DNA of 11,416 nucleotides from Actinomycetes bacterium (GCA_021792075.1 JAJYVK010000022.1:1-11416), one strand, 5' to 3'. Counted from the stretch's first letter, positions 1 through 6,984 are shown. Program-made: numbers and translations. The notes: generated by a model from the letters alone, not told the origin.

Positions 1-1204
1 CTCCATCGAGAGAAACCGTTTCCTCAACCTCCGCCTCGGCTGCAATCGGGACCGCGGGAGGCTCAGCAGCCCTCGCTCTGAATCTGCGATAGGCCCCAGC
101 CAAGATGAGCCCAAAATTGCCAAGAAAGATACCGGAAAGCGTATAAATGGAGAGAACCCAAAATGGCAGCGCTCTGGCGTTGTATACGGCACTGTTGGGC
201 AAGAACACAAAGGCTGCCGCGGAAAATAAAGCCATAACTGTCAACAGGACTCCGAGTACCTGCTTTCGCCAGACAGAAACGATGACTCCGAGAGCGGACA
301 TGATCAACCACGGAAGCAGCGAGTGTGGAAACAGCGAACTCCCATAGGTCGTGACCTTCGACCAGCCCATGGAGGTGGAATAGGCAATCCGAAAAGCAAA
401 TGGTAGGGCCCAGAAGGCTGTGATCAATGCGGCCAATGCCACAAGCCCAACGATGAATGGTAAATCGGACCAGCTCTTGTAATAGATCCTCTTCAGAAGG
501 ATCAAGACGATGAGGGCAAACCCGACCCAGAATGACGGAAGTATGTGAGCCAGAGTCGCGAGCGCGAATATCATGGCTCCCAGGCCCATATCTCTCCTGG
601 TCAAACCCCGCTTTGCCGCAATCGCTACGACGAGAATGCCAAGTGCCAGGGAAAGGGAAAACGAGTATTCACCAGCCAGAGTTGATGCCAGGTTCCCGCC
701 ATCGATGGTGTAACTCGTGTCAAAAAGGTAACCAACACCGACCAGGGCGACACATAGCGGTATTGGCCTAGGAAGATCGAACTTCTTGCCAAGGACGTAA
801 AGGCTCGGTATGAGGATGAGAGAGCCAAGTACTGTGATCAACTTGAAGGCAACGGTGTAGGTGATGAAGAGGTTGAGGAGCGCCACAAGAATCGACGGAA
901 GCGGAAAATAGAAGCCCAGCAAGGGAAAGCCGTCGTACCAGGCACTGCTCCAACCAGTCAGACGGAAGTGGTTGAAAACCTGGTGTTCGGCAAGCCATGG
1001 AACGATGAAATGGGCACCCGTGTCACCTCCCGTAGTAGTTGAGCTTGAAAGGATCAACGAGGGATGGAGCTGCCAAATGACGAATATGAGAGCCAACACA
1101 ATAAAGGCCCTGTCGATAATCTTCGCTTTCTGGTCGGCGCTTAGTCCACTTATACGCTGCCTCAGTGAATGCACCAATCTATCATGCCCGATTAAATCAG
1201 ACAT
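1..1204 (-). CDS. Polytopic membrane protein, PTPS_related / GT-C-like, 3' end outside window
   Basis: Reading the minus strand from the ATG at 1204 gives an uninterrupted frame of 401 codons that leaves the window at base 1, so the C-terminus is missing. A stop codon (TGA) lies two codons upstream, which fixes the start; AAGGAG sits 12 nt before it, a slightly long spacing. The protein has a short cytosolic N-terminus, a first membrane helix near residues 33-48, then an extracytoplasmic loop with GDTGAH (60-65) and WYDGFPLLGFYFPLP (89-103), a GEYSFSLSLAL segment (178-188), and many further hydrophobic helices up to about residue 370. An acidic Pro/Ala/Glu-rich stretch follows. This motif order is what I know from the membrane proteins called '6-pyruvoyl-tetrahydropterin synthase related', which resemble GT-C glycosyltransferases using lipid-linked sugars. 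The acidic D61/H65 loop would be the candidate active site. Enzymatic activity is inference. It lies 38 bp downstream of the CPBP protease gene, probably in one transcript. Confidence 0.8.
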   Translation of the reverse strand, partial: MSDLIGHDRLVHSLRQRISGLSADQKAKIIDRAFIVLALIFVIWQLHPSLILSSSTTTGGDTGAHFIVPWLAEHQVFNHFRLTGWSSAWYDGFPLLGFYFPLPSILVALLNLFITYTVAFKLITVLGSLILIPSLYVLGKKFDLPRPIPLCVALVGVGYLFDTSYTIDGGNLASTLAGEYSFSLSLALGILVVAIAAKRGLTRRDMGLGAMIFALATLAHILPSFWVGFALIVLILLKRIYYKSWSDLPFIVGLVALAALITAFWALPFAFRIAYSTSMGWSKVTTYGSSLFPHSLLPWLIMSALGVIVSVWRKQVLGVLLTVMALFSAAAFVFLPNSAVYNARALPFWVLSIYTLSGIFLGNFGLILAGAYRRFRARAAEPPAVPIAAEAEVEETVSLDG

Positions 1205-1242
1205 AAAGGGTCACTGCTCCTTGTCCAAATACCAACTCATCG

Positions 1243-1998
1243 TTAGTGAATCTTTATCAGTGCAATCAGCGTTACTGCATTGAATGCACCGTGAGCGAAC
1301 ATCCCGGGCCCCAGACGGCCGAACTTCAACCTCATGGCTGCCAAGATCAGGCCAAAGAAGGCGAGGCCCAACAGCTGCAGCGGCTCGCCATGGGCCAAGC
1401 CAAAAAGCACAGCTGATATCACCGCAGCAAGAAACGATGACACCGATTCGGGAAAACGAGAAAACCTGTACTTGAGAGATCCCAGCAAAAGCCCGCGAAA
1501 ATAAAGCTCCTCCACTATAGGAGCCCCTACCGCGAGGAAAAGTGCCAGAACCAAAAGGCCGTATCCATGGCCAAGACCGGTGATTGTCTGAGCCGGCTGG
1601 CTCAACTTCTCCGATAGGTTCGGAATCATATGCTCGAACGGATAGTACAGAAGCGGAATGATCACCAGCTGGCCAAGAATCCCGATCGGCACGCCAATGA
1701 CCACATCCTGTAGAGCGATACGATAGAGGCCGAAATCAGATCTCAGTGAGCCTGAGCCCCTTTTCTTCGACGCGTAGATCACCGCGGCCAAAAGCCCTGT
1801 CCAAAGGCCCAATAGATTCGCGATCAAAGCACCAAGGGAGTTGGTAGCGGTCGCGTTTGCCGGAGCATTTGTCACCATCAGCTCCGCCAAGACATATATC
1901 GTTGCAAACAGATACCCCACGAGGAAGCCTACGACAGCAATTGAAAGTGCATTAATCCCTTTTAGACTCTCACGCGGAGCCGGCTCCCACTGGTTCAC
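1243..1998 (-). CDS. CPBP (CAAX/Abi-type) intramembrane metalloprotease
   Basis: A 251-aa hydrophobic protein with about six to eight predicted membrane segments. It carries the three signature motifs of the CPBP family: EELYFRG (Glu163, Glu164, Arg168), FGLAHG with His203, and HGAFNA with His236 and Asn240. These residues form the intramembrane site that in eukaryotic Rce1 cleaves after prenylated CAAX cysteines. Bacterial members often have unknown substrates, some acting in bacteriocin self-immunity or membrane-protein turnover. The start is GTG at 1998, the first possible start after an in-frame TAA. There is no good Shine-Dalgarno, but TAACCT lies 7 nt upstream of the GTG, compatible with a leaderless mRNA. 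The gene is divergent from ftsH and is followed after 38 bp by the polytopic membrane protein. The family call is firm; the substrate cannot be read from sequence. Confidence 0.88.
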   Translation of the reverse strand: MNQWEPAPRESLKGINALSIAVVGFLVGYLFATIYVLAELMVTNAPANATATNSLGALIANLLGLWTGLLAAVIYASKKRGSGSLRSDFGLYRIALQDVVIGVPIGILGQLVIIPLLYYPFEHMIPNLSEKLSQPAQTITGLGHGYGLLVLALFLAVGAPIVEELYFRGLLLGSLKYRFSRFPESVSSFLAAVISAVLFGLAHGEPLQLLGLAFFGLILAAMRLKFGRLGPGMFAHGAFNAVTLIALIKIH

Positions 1999-2006
1999 CT
2001 CAACGA

Positions 2007-2038
2007 GGTTAGCCCATCTTCTGACTGGTTAAGCCCAT
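2007..2038. repeat. Tandem pair GGTTAGCCCAT / GGTTAAGCCCAT in the divergent promoter region
   Basis: GGTTAGCCCAT at 2007-2017 is repeated as GGTTAAGCCCAT at 2027-2038, 20 bp apart start to start (about two helical turns). The pair lies just upstream of the CPBP protease start. A perfect TTGACA on the minus strand (2038-2043) overlaps the second copy by one base, and a TAACCT (minus strand, 2005-2010) overlaps the first copy. The placement resembles a pair of regulator sites over a promoter, but no palindrome is present and chance is possible. Confidence 0.3.
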
Positions 2039-2118
2039 GTCAAAACTCTGGGGAGCGCACTAAAAGACGCGACTTGAGAAATCTATTAATCATTTATTTC
2101 CTTTGTACGCCTAACATG

Positions 2119-2127
2119 TGGTATATG
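2119..2127 (+). promoter_or_regulatory. Candidate extended -10 element of ftsH
   Basis: TGGTATATG at 2119-2127 matches an extended -10 box (TGn followed by TATATG). Transcription would begin around 2134-2137, at or next to the ATG at 2137, giving a leaderless or nearly leaderless ftsH mRNA. No convincing -35 hexamer is seen at the right distance. None of the candidate ftsH start codons has a Shine-Dalgarno sequence, which is the main support for this reading. Confidence 0.3.
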
Positions 2128-2136
2128 AGTCGTCAA

Positions 2137-4116
2137 ATGCCCGATAAGCGTCAACGCGGAAATGATAAAGGAAACAACAAGGGTAATAAAATCCTGCCGA
2201 ATAGCCCAGACCAAAGCTGGCGCTGGATCGTCCTTGTGCTAGTGACACTTCTAGCTGCTGCATTCGTCTATGCATCGGTATTCACTCCGCAAACTACCAA
2301 ACAACTGAGCTACGATACATTTCTTCAGGATGCCCACGCAAAGCAAGTCACCTCCGCTCAGATCGACAATGCGACAGGAAAGATAACGGGAAAGCTGGCT
2401 AACGGAACCAGTTACACGGTCAACGGTCCCCTGCCCTACATCACCAGCGATATTACCCAGCTGCGCAGCGAAGGAGTAAACACCTCTTTCTATACCCCCA
2501 CCTCGAATTTCCTCACGATAATTCTTGAATACGGCCTTCCGCTGGTCCTCATATTCGCATTTTTCGCATACATGAATAGAAGAGCTCAAGGACAGATGTC
2601 GGGGATCATGTCGATAGGAAAATCGAAACCAAAGGTCTATTCGACGGAGAGACCTCGAACGACATTTGATGATGTGGCAGGATACTCGGCGGTAAAACTC
2701 GAGATCTCAGAGGTAGTGGATTTTCTGAAGAATGCCCAACGATTTCGTGAAATAGGCGCACGGATACCTAAAGGAATCCTTCTAGTCGGTCCGCCAGGAA
2801 CCGGTAAAACCCTCCTCGCTCGAGCGGTGGCAGGCGAGGCTGGGGTTCCATTCCTCAGCGTCACAGGTTCAGATTTCATGGAGATGTTCGTTGGTGTAGG
2901 CGCTTCTCGAGTGCGAGACCTTTTCCAGACTGCTCGCAAGCAAGCACCAGCGATCATATTCATAGACGAAATCGACTCCATAGGCAGAAAACGTGGAGCC
3001 GGTCTCGGAGGAGGCCATGATGAAAGAGAGCAAACGCTGAATCAGATGCTTTCCGAGATGGACGGCTTTGACACGTCCGAGGGAGTCGTGGTCCTTGCGG
3101 CGACCAACCGGCCGGATATTCTTGATCCGGCACTTTTGAGAGCTGGTCGATTCGATCGCCAAATTGTCGTTCCTCTCCCGGACCTTGAAGAGCGGCTGCC
3201 AATCCTCAAAGTCCACTGCCGAGGCAAGAAGATCGCCGCTGATGTGGATCTGAGCATCGTAGCCCGTGGAACACCTGGTATGAGTGGGGCCGATCTCGCC
3301 AACCTAGTTAACGAAGCCGCGCTCTACGCAGTGAGGAGATCTTCACCAGAGATCCACATGGAAGACTTCGAGGCAGCCAGAGACAGGGTTTTGATGGGAC
3401 AGAAGCGCGAGTCTCTCGTTCTTTCCGATGAAGAGAAGGAGCGAGTCGCGTACCACGAAGGCGGTCATGCGGTCCTTGCCTACGTGCTGCCAAACGCGGA
3501 TCCTGTGCATAAGGTAACCATCTTGCCCACCGGCTTCGCGCTGGGAGTCACCCAGCAACTTCCGGTCGAGGAGCGGCACATCTACCCTAAAGAGTACATC
3601 GAAGACTCACTGGCTGTACGAATGGGAGGCCGTGTGGCGGAGAGGCTCATCTTTGGGAATCTTTCGACCGGCGCCAACAACGATCTTGTCGGCAATACAG
3701 AGCTAGCAAGAAAGATGGTCAGGGAGTGGGGAATGAGCAGCAGAATCGGGCCAAGAGCCTGGGGCTCTCAGGGGACTGTATTTCTTGGTGAAGACCTGAT
3801 GCACAGCCGTGACTACTCCGAAGATACTTCGAAGATCATCGACGAAGAGATCGACCGAATTTTGCGGGAGCAAGAGGAAAGGGCAATGCAACTGCTCAAG
3901 GTCCACCAGAAAGGCCTCGAGCTGGTGGCCAACGCCCTCCTCGAGAAAGAGACCATAGACGGCAACGAAGTTGCAGCCCTTATCGACGAAGGCTACGGAT
4001 CGCCGGTCTACGGCCCCGATTCCAAGAAGGCGCGAAAGCTGAAGCTGGGCAGCGAGGAGCGCACAAGCGAAGAGCCGAGCGGCGATCTCGCGGACATCGA
4101 CCCACCCCAGGGCTAG
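2137..4116 (+). CDS. ftsH: ATP-dependent zinc metalloprotease FtsH
   Basis: Membrane-anchored AAA+ protease, active as a hexamer, that extracts and degrades damaged membrane proteins and selected cytosolic regulators. With the ATG at 2137 the protein is 659 aa. It has a basic N-terminus, membrane helix 1 (about 30-48), an extracytoplasmic domain, helix 2 (125-146), Walker A GPPGTGKT (218-225), pore loop FVG (251-253), Walker B IFIDEID (274-280), and a second region of homology with arginine fingers R338 and R341. The zinc site is HEGGH (H440, E441, H444) plus D516. HEGGH replaces the usual HEAGH, which keeps the HExxH ligands. The C-terminal tail is charged. Start choice is uncertain: in-frame ATGs also lie at 2116 and 2125 and a TTG at 2074, none with a ribosome site. 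The cluster found next to ftsH in many actinobacteria (tilS, hpt, folE) is absent here, so this may be one of several FtsH paralogues. Confidence 0.95.
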   Translation: MPDKRQRGNDKGNNKGNKILPNSPDQSWRWIVLVLVTLLAAAFVYASVFTPQTTKQLSYDTFLQDAHAKQVTSAQIDNATGKITGKLANGTSYTVNGPLPYITSDITQLRSEGVNTSFYTPTSNFLTIILEYGLPLVLIFAFFAYMNRRAQGQMSGIMSIGKSKPKVYSTERPRTTFDDVAGYSAVKLEISEVVDFLKNAQRFREIGARIPKGILLVGPPGTGKTLLARAVAGEAGVPFLSVTGSDFMEMFVGVGASRVRDLFQTARKQAPAIIFIDEIDSIGRKRGAGLGGGHDEREQTLNQMLSEMDGFDTSEGVVVLAATNRPDILDPALLRAGRFDRQIVVPLPDLEERLPILKVHCRGKKIAADVDLSIVARGTPGMSGADLANLVNEAALYAVRRSSPEIHMEDFEAARDRVLMGQKRESLVLSDEEKERVAYHEGGHAVLAYVLPNADPVHKVTILPTGFALGVTQQLPVEERHIYPKEYIEDSLAVRMGGRVAERLIFGNLSTGANNDLVGNTELARKMVREWGMSSRIGPRAWGSQGTVFLGEDLMHSRDYSEDTSKIIDEEIDRILREQEERAMQLLKVHQKGLELVANALLEKETIDGNEVAALIDEGYGSPVYGPDSKKARKLKLGSEERTSEEPSGDLADIDPPQG

Positions 4117-4168
4117 GCCAGGAACTGACAATGAGGGTGATCCATTGGAAAGGCGTTCCACTCTGAAT

Positions 4169-4198
4169 TTGTCAATTGTCACTGCCATCATTCATAAT
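4169..4198 (+). promoter_or_regulatory. Sigma70-type promoter placing transcription start at the ATG of the 62-aa ORF
   Basis: TTGTCA (4169-4174, 5 of 6 to TTGACA) and CATAAT (4193-4198, 5 of 6 to TATAAT) are separated by 18 bp. A start of transcription 6-7 nt after the -10 box falls on the ATG at 4205. There is no Shine-Dalgarno before that ATG, so the arrangement reads as a leaderless promoter. A second TTGTCA lies at 4176-4181. Confidence 0.5.
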
Positions 4199-4204
4199 TT
4201 AATT

Positions 4205-4393
4205 ATGAGTGGACAGATGAGACTTATTGAGATTGAAGAGCGGATTCCAAACTGGGCACTTGATCGCCAAACAAGAGAAGTAGGGCTCAAAGGGGTTGCT
4301 GTCGCCAGGGCTATACTCGAGAAGAAGTCGATCAAGAGTTCGCCAAGTTTATCTGGCGAGATGAAAAGATTCAAGATCGCCGGCAACCAATAG
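4205..4393 (+). CDS. Small uncharacterised protein (62 aa), leaderless
   Basis: I do not recognise this protein. It is 62 aa, soluble, and highly charged. The first half contains an acidic segment (IEIEERIPNWALD, residues 8-20) followed by a helix-forming basic segment (TREVGLKGVAVARAILEKK, 23-41). The tail is Ser/Lys-rich, with no cysteines or membrane segment. Support for a real gene comes from its placement, since a good promoter puts +1 at the ATG, and from the protein-like amphipathic composition. An upstream in-frame TTG at 4145 would add 20 residues, but it would overlap the promoter and is not preferred. It sits between ftsH (88 bp upstream) and the YdjC-like gene (82 bp downstream), both on the same strand. 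It could be a DNA-associated or adaptor protein, but nothing in the sequence decides this. Confidence 0.55.
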   Translation: MSGQMRLIEIEERIPNWALDRQTREVGLKGVAVARAILEKKSIKSSPSLSGEMKRFKIAGNQ

Positions 4394-4401
4394 GAGTTTC
4401 C

Positions 4402-4459
4402 GCAATTTAGACTCTGCGAGCAGACGGAGAGGGTAACCTTTTTACCGTCTGAGCATTGC
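4402..4459 (+). promoter_or_regulatory. Long imperfect hairpin in the leader of the YdjC-like gene
   Basis: GCAAT (4402-4406) can pair with ATTGC (4455-4459). Inside that, CAGACGG (4421-4427) can pair with CCGTCTG (4445-4451), or alternatively GGTAA (4432-4436) with TTACC (4442-4446). The two inner pairings share bases and are mutually exclusive. No T-tract follows, so it is not a typical intrinsic terminator. It ends 5 nt before the GGAG ribosome site at 4465-4468, so it could influence translation or mRNA stability of the gene starting at 4476. Confidence 0.35.
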
Positions 4460-4475
4460 AAGCTGGAGAGTCCGA

Positions 4476-5372
4476 ATGGATCAATACCCACTCTTAACTG
4501 AACGATTGGGATTTCCCAACGGAACGAAAGCCCTAATCGTAACTTGTGATTGTCTCGGGTTCTGTCATTCCTGCAACATCGGCATCTATGACGTCCTTCG
4601 GAACGGAATTGCCACCTCCGCAAGGCTGATAGTGCCTGCACCGTGGTCTCGCGACGCGGTTGTCCGGTACCGTGGCGAAGACGTAGGGGTCGAACTGACG
4701 CTGAACTCTTCAAACCCGATCCTTCACTTTGGTCCTCTAACCCAATCACCCTCACTCTTGGACGGACAGGGAGGATTTCCCGTAACGCTGGAAGATCTCT
4801 GGGACCATGCCGATCTTGCTGAGACACGCCGAGAATGCCGGGCGCAGATCGAACGAGCAATCTACTGGGGATTCGACGTATCTCACATTGCGTCCGAACT
4901 CGATGCCTTGATAATGCGACCGGAGTTCTTTGACATCCTTTTGGAACTTGCCATTGAATTCGATCTCCCCATTTCCCTCCCTGATTACTTGAATGAGGAG
5001 AGAATCGGTTTCCCAGTCAAAACACTGGCGTTCGAAGAGGGTGCGATCTTTCCCGACAGGGTGATCGATCCCTTTTCCGCCTATGAGCCTATTGACCCCG
5101 CGTCACAGGATCTTATTGAAGATGCAATCTTCTCAGTGGAGGAGGGCGTAACCGAGCTATGCATCCGCCCAGCACAAGACACTCCGGAACTGCGGGCAAT
5201 TACACCTGAGTGGGCCACCTTCGTTTCACAAAAGACAGCCGCAAGCGAGCGACGTCACTTTGACCACCTGCTGTCACGTGCCAACATCACGCTGATCAGC
5301 TACCGGGAGATCAGAAACCGAGCCAGAGCGATCAAAGGCGGAACTCGTTCACACCGATCCAATTACGTATAG
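4476..5372 (+). CDS. ChbG/YdjC-fold protein with substituted catalytic site (probable pseudoenzyme)
   Basis: 298 aa, ATG at 4476 with GGAG 7 nt upstream. The sequence follows the actinobacterial ChbG/HpnK (YdjC) carbohydrate deacetylase branch from end to end: LIVTCDCLGF (20-29), GIATSARLIVPAPW (44-57), RGEDVGVELTLNS (66-78), GPLTQSPSLLDGQGGFP (86-102), a WDHADL segment (109-114), RPEFFD (148-153) and DTPELRAITPEW (235-246). Active members bind a divalent metal through the second Asp of a DD pair, a His in GxHL and a His in a D-x-H segment, and remove N-acetyl groups from sugars. Here the DD is D25-C26, the GxHL His is Glu73, the D-x-H segment is Ala139/Glu141, and the later HPA-type His is Arg231. 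Asp25, the likely general base, remains. Metal-dependent deacetylation therefore looks lost while the fold is kept, with no frameshift or stop. It may be a binding or regulatory protein. Confidence 0.8.
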   Translation: MDQYPLLTERLGFPNGTKALIVTCDCLGFCHSCNIGIYDVLRNGIATSARLIVPAPWSRDAVVRYRGEDVGVELTLNSSNPILHFGPLTQSPSLLDGQGGFPVTLEDLWDHADLAETRRECRAQIERAIYWGFDVSHIASELDALIMRPEFFDILLELAIEFDLPISLPDYLNEERIGFPVKTLAFEEGAIFPDRVIDPFSAYEPIDPASQDLIEDAIFSVEEGVTELCIRPAQDTPELRAITPEWATFVSQKTAASERRHFDHLLSRANITLISYREIRNRARAIKGGTRSHRSNYV

Positions 5373-5387
5373 AGTCTTAATAGGGCC

Positions 5388-5393
5388 TATAAT
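5388..5393 (+). promoter_or_regulatory. -10 box (TATAAT) of tatA
   Basis: A perfect TATAAT at 5388-5393 in the 49-bp gap before tatA predicts a start near 5400. No good -35 is visible at 16-18 bp. The resulting short leader would contain AGGAAAGG (5405-5412), a strong ribosome site 9 nt before the ATG at 5422. Confidence 0.5.
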
Positions 5394-5421
5394 TTCTGAC
5401 AAGTAGGAAAGGTCAATTGCC

Positions 5422-5607
5422 ATGTTCGCAGAAATACTTGGGCTTGATTCCATAGTTGTCGTAGCAATCATTGTCTTGGTAATTGGAGCCAGCAGACTTC
5501 CGAAGATTGCACGATCGGTAGGACAAGCCAAGGGCGAATTCGAAAAGGGTCTAAAGGAAGGCTCCGTAACAGCGGAGACTGACGTAGAGAAGAAAGAGCA
5601 GAGCTAA
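5422..5607 (+). CDS. tatA: Sec-independent protein translocase subunit, TatA type
   Basis: 61 aa, strong ribosome site AGGAAAGG before the ATG. The layout is that of TatA/TatE: a short N-terminus, one membrane helix (about 9-22), a glycine hinge (G22), the RLPKIARSVGQAKGEF amphipathic helix (25-40), and a charged tail ending KKEQS. TatA oligomers form the passage through which folded proteins with twin-arginine signals cross the membrane, together with TatC and often TatB. The hinge is normally Phe-Gly; here it is Ile21-Gly22. The short length and missing acidic TatB tail favour TatA over TatB. No tatC or tatB is in this window, so the partners must be encoded elsewhere. The neighbours (YdjC-like gene upstream, convergent SCP2 gene downstream) give no functional clue. 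Confidence 0.85.
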   Translation: MFAEILGLDSIVVVAIIVLVIGASRLPKIARSVGQAKGEFEKGLKEGSVTAETDVEKKEQS

Positions 5608-5636
5608 CTGCCTTCGAGCGTCTGCGGCGCCTGATC

Positions 5637-6023
5637 CTAGAACTCTGTGACAGCTGCAACAGCTGTCTGAAGATCGCGATATTCATCAGAGGTGGTAATA
5701 GGGAGTAGCGCCATCAGTTTTCCCATATTGCCCGTCACCTTTATTTTTCCTTGCATGAATGCAGCCGTAGCATCGAGTTCGCACTTTTGGATCGCAATGG
5801 CATCATTCCACTCCTGGCTCAGAACAACCTCTGGCTCGTCGAGTTCCCCTAGCTTGCACTCCACGAGCTTTCCGTCCTCCACAATCCAGTAGTAAAACAC
5901 ATTTCCGTTTGGACCATTGAGGATCTCGAACTGGATTGCCGCTGTTGCACCAGGACGTGATGGTTGAGACTGAGCCATCTTGAAATACTCTTCCATCCAT
6001 TCAGCACTAAGCCACTTTGCCAT
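5637..6023 (-). CDS. SCP2 (sterol carrier) fold protein
   Basis: 128 aa from the ATG at 6023, chosen because GGAG (6031-6034 on the minus strand) lies 7 nt before it; a GTG two codons upstream at 6029 is too close to that site. The protein has an aromatic N-terminal helix (KWLSAEWMEEYFKMA), a run of beta-strand-like segments (FEILNGPNGNVFYYWIVEDG), an acidic middle, and the typical SCP2 closing motif GKIKVTGNMGKLMALLP (about residues 91-107). This is the single-domain bacterial SCP2-like form, a hydrophobic-ligand-binding fold; the ligand is unknown. It has no signal peptide and is probably cytosolic. It lies 76 bp downstream of mca on the same strand and has its own candidate promoter in the gap. 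The tail is convergent with tatA, 29 bp apart. Confidence 0.82.
   Translation of the reverse strand: MAKWLSAEWMEEYFKMAQSQPSRPGATAAIQFEILNGPNGNVFYYWIVEDGKLVECKLGELDEPEVVLSQEWNDAIAIQKCELDATAAFMQGKIKVTGNMGKLMALLPITTSDEYRDLQTAVAAVTEF
5649..5667. repeat. Perfect 8-bp inverted repeat near the 3' end of the SCP2 gene
   Basis: GACAGCTG (5649-5656), 3-nt loop CAA, then CAGCTGTC (5660-5667). The hairpin is inside the last codons of the SCP2-like gene (stop at 5637-5639) and about 40 nt past the tatA stop. There is no U-tract on either strand, so a bidirectional terminator role between these convergent genes is possible but unproven. Confidence 0.35.
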
Positions 6024-6060
6024 TGCCACACTCCAGTCAAAACAGAATCAACAATCACCG

Positions 6061-6088
6061 ATGTTATCAAGCTAAGCAATCAATTCAA
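6061..6088 (-). promoter_or_regulatory. Candidate promoter of the SCP2-like gene
   Basis: On the minus strand TTGAAT (6083-6088) and TAACAT (6061-6066) are 16 bp apart. Transcription would start near 6054 and give a leader of about 30 nt that contains the GGAG ribosome site. This suggests the gene can be transcribed independently of mca. Confidence 0.4.
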
Positions 6089-6099
6089 GGAAGCGCCAT

Positions 6100-6972
6100 C
6101 TATTTATCTTCTAGACCAGCAAAGAGATCTTCTTCGAATCCTTCCTCGGGCTTGGTATTTCCAATGGCAGATCTGGCGAGGATGTAGTCTTCCCACGGCC
6201 ACACCTCCTCGGACACTTCATCAGGCAGGCCAAACCAGAAGTTCGATTTCGGGTCTATCTGAGTTGCATGAGCCAAGAGCGCATCCTTCCTGATTCTGAA
6301 GTAGCCCCTGACGTCTATTCGCGTAGTGATCTCGTCATCATTACCGAGACGGTTCAGCCGGTCTTCAGTAAACGGAGACTTGATACCGAGCTCCAGGAAC
6401 TTTTCATGGAAAGCTCGGACTCGGCCGGATGCCCAAGCGCTGTAGTAAATTTTGGAAATCCGATGCGCCTCGCCGAGCTCTGGCCTGTAGCTGGGATCTC
6501 CGGATCGGTCATATGCATATATAGATATGTCATGGACCTTCAGGTGGTCTGGGTGGGGATAGCCCGCCTGATCTTCGTGATACGTCACCATTACCTGAGG
6601 CTTCTCTCGCCGAATGATCTCGATGAGCTTGTCGCCGGCCTCTTCTAGCGGTGCCTGGGCGAAAGAGTCCGGATTGGAGTTACTCTCCTCTCCCGGCATT
6701 CCGGAGTCCCTGTATCCGAGCAGATAAAGCCGATCATATCCGATGATCTTTATCGCTTTGTCGAGTTCTTCCCTGCGGATCTGAGCAAGGTTCTCCTTAA
6801 CCTCCGGTCTGTCCATAGCTGGGTTGTTTATGTCACCCTCTTCCCCTCCCGTGCATGTCACCAGCACGCTGCGAACTCCTCGATCGTGAAGCTTTGCCAC
6901 TGTTGCGGGGCCTTTGGATGACTCATCATCTGGGTGCGCATGAACCGTTAGAAGTGTAAGACTTTTTCCCAT
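6100..6972 (-). CDS. mca: Mycothiol S-conjugate amidase
   Basis: 290 aa, the normal length for Mca, a zinc-dependent PIG-L/LmbE-family amidase. It cleaves mycothiol S-conjugates of electrophiles and drugs to a mercapturic acid and glucosaminyl-inositol; the mercapturic acid is exported and the sugar moiety is reused for mycothiol. Visible motifs are VHAHPDDESSKG (10-21; zinc ligands probably H13 and D16, base D15), TCTGGEEGDI (39-48), GYPHPDH (137-143, third zinc ligand H143), HATQID (235-240) and a C-terminal DLFAGL. The HATQID and DLFAGL features favour Mca over the paralogue MshB. The ATG at 6972 has no Shine-Dalgarno, but TAAAAT lies 6 nt upstream, consistent with a leaderless transcript. 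The presence of Mca implies mycothiol and so an actinobacterial host. The SCP2-like gene follows on the same strand. Confidence 0.93.
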   Translation of the reverse strand: MGKSLTLLTVHAHPDDESSKGPATVAKLHDRGVRSVLVTCTGGEEGDINNPAMDRPEVKENLAQIRREELDKAIKIIGYDRLYLLGYRDSGMPGEESNSNPDSFAQAPLEEAGDKLIEIIRREKPQVMVTYHEDQAGYPHPDHLKVHDISIYAYDRSGDPSYRPELGEAHRISKIYYSAWASGRVRAFHEKFLELGIKSPFTEDRLNRLGNDDEITTRIDVRGYFRIRKDALLAHATQIDPKSNFWFGLPDEVSEEVWPWEDYILARSAIGNTKPEEGFEEDLFAGLEDK

Positions 6973-6978
6973 CGTTTC

Positions 6979-6984
6979 ATTTTA
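6979..6984 (-). promoter_or_regulatory. -10 box of mca (leaderless)
   Basis: The minus strand reads TAAAAT (5 of 6 to TATAAT), then GAAACG, then the mca ATG, so the predicted transcription start coincides with the start codon. The -35 region is weak. No ribosome site is present upstream of this ATG. Confidence 0.4.

Noticed and set aside
2074..2136. Longer FtsH starting at TTG 2074 or ATG 2116/2125
   Set aside because: No ribosome site at any of them, the TTG extension is hydrophobic and unlike the family N-terminus, and a plausible extended -10 overlaps this stretch. The choice remains tentative.
2251..4191. Several antisense frames of 60-160 codons within ftsH
   Set aside because: They mirror a firmly identified gene, have no family features and no promoter or ribosome site.
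6024..6029. GTG at 6029 as start of the SCP2-like gene
   Set aside because: The GGAG ribosome site is almost adjacent to it but correctly spaced (7 nt) for the ATG at 6023.
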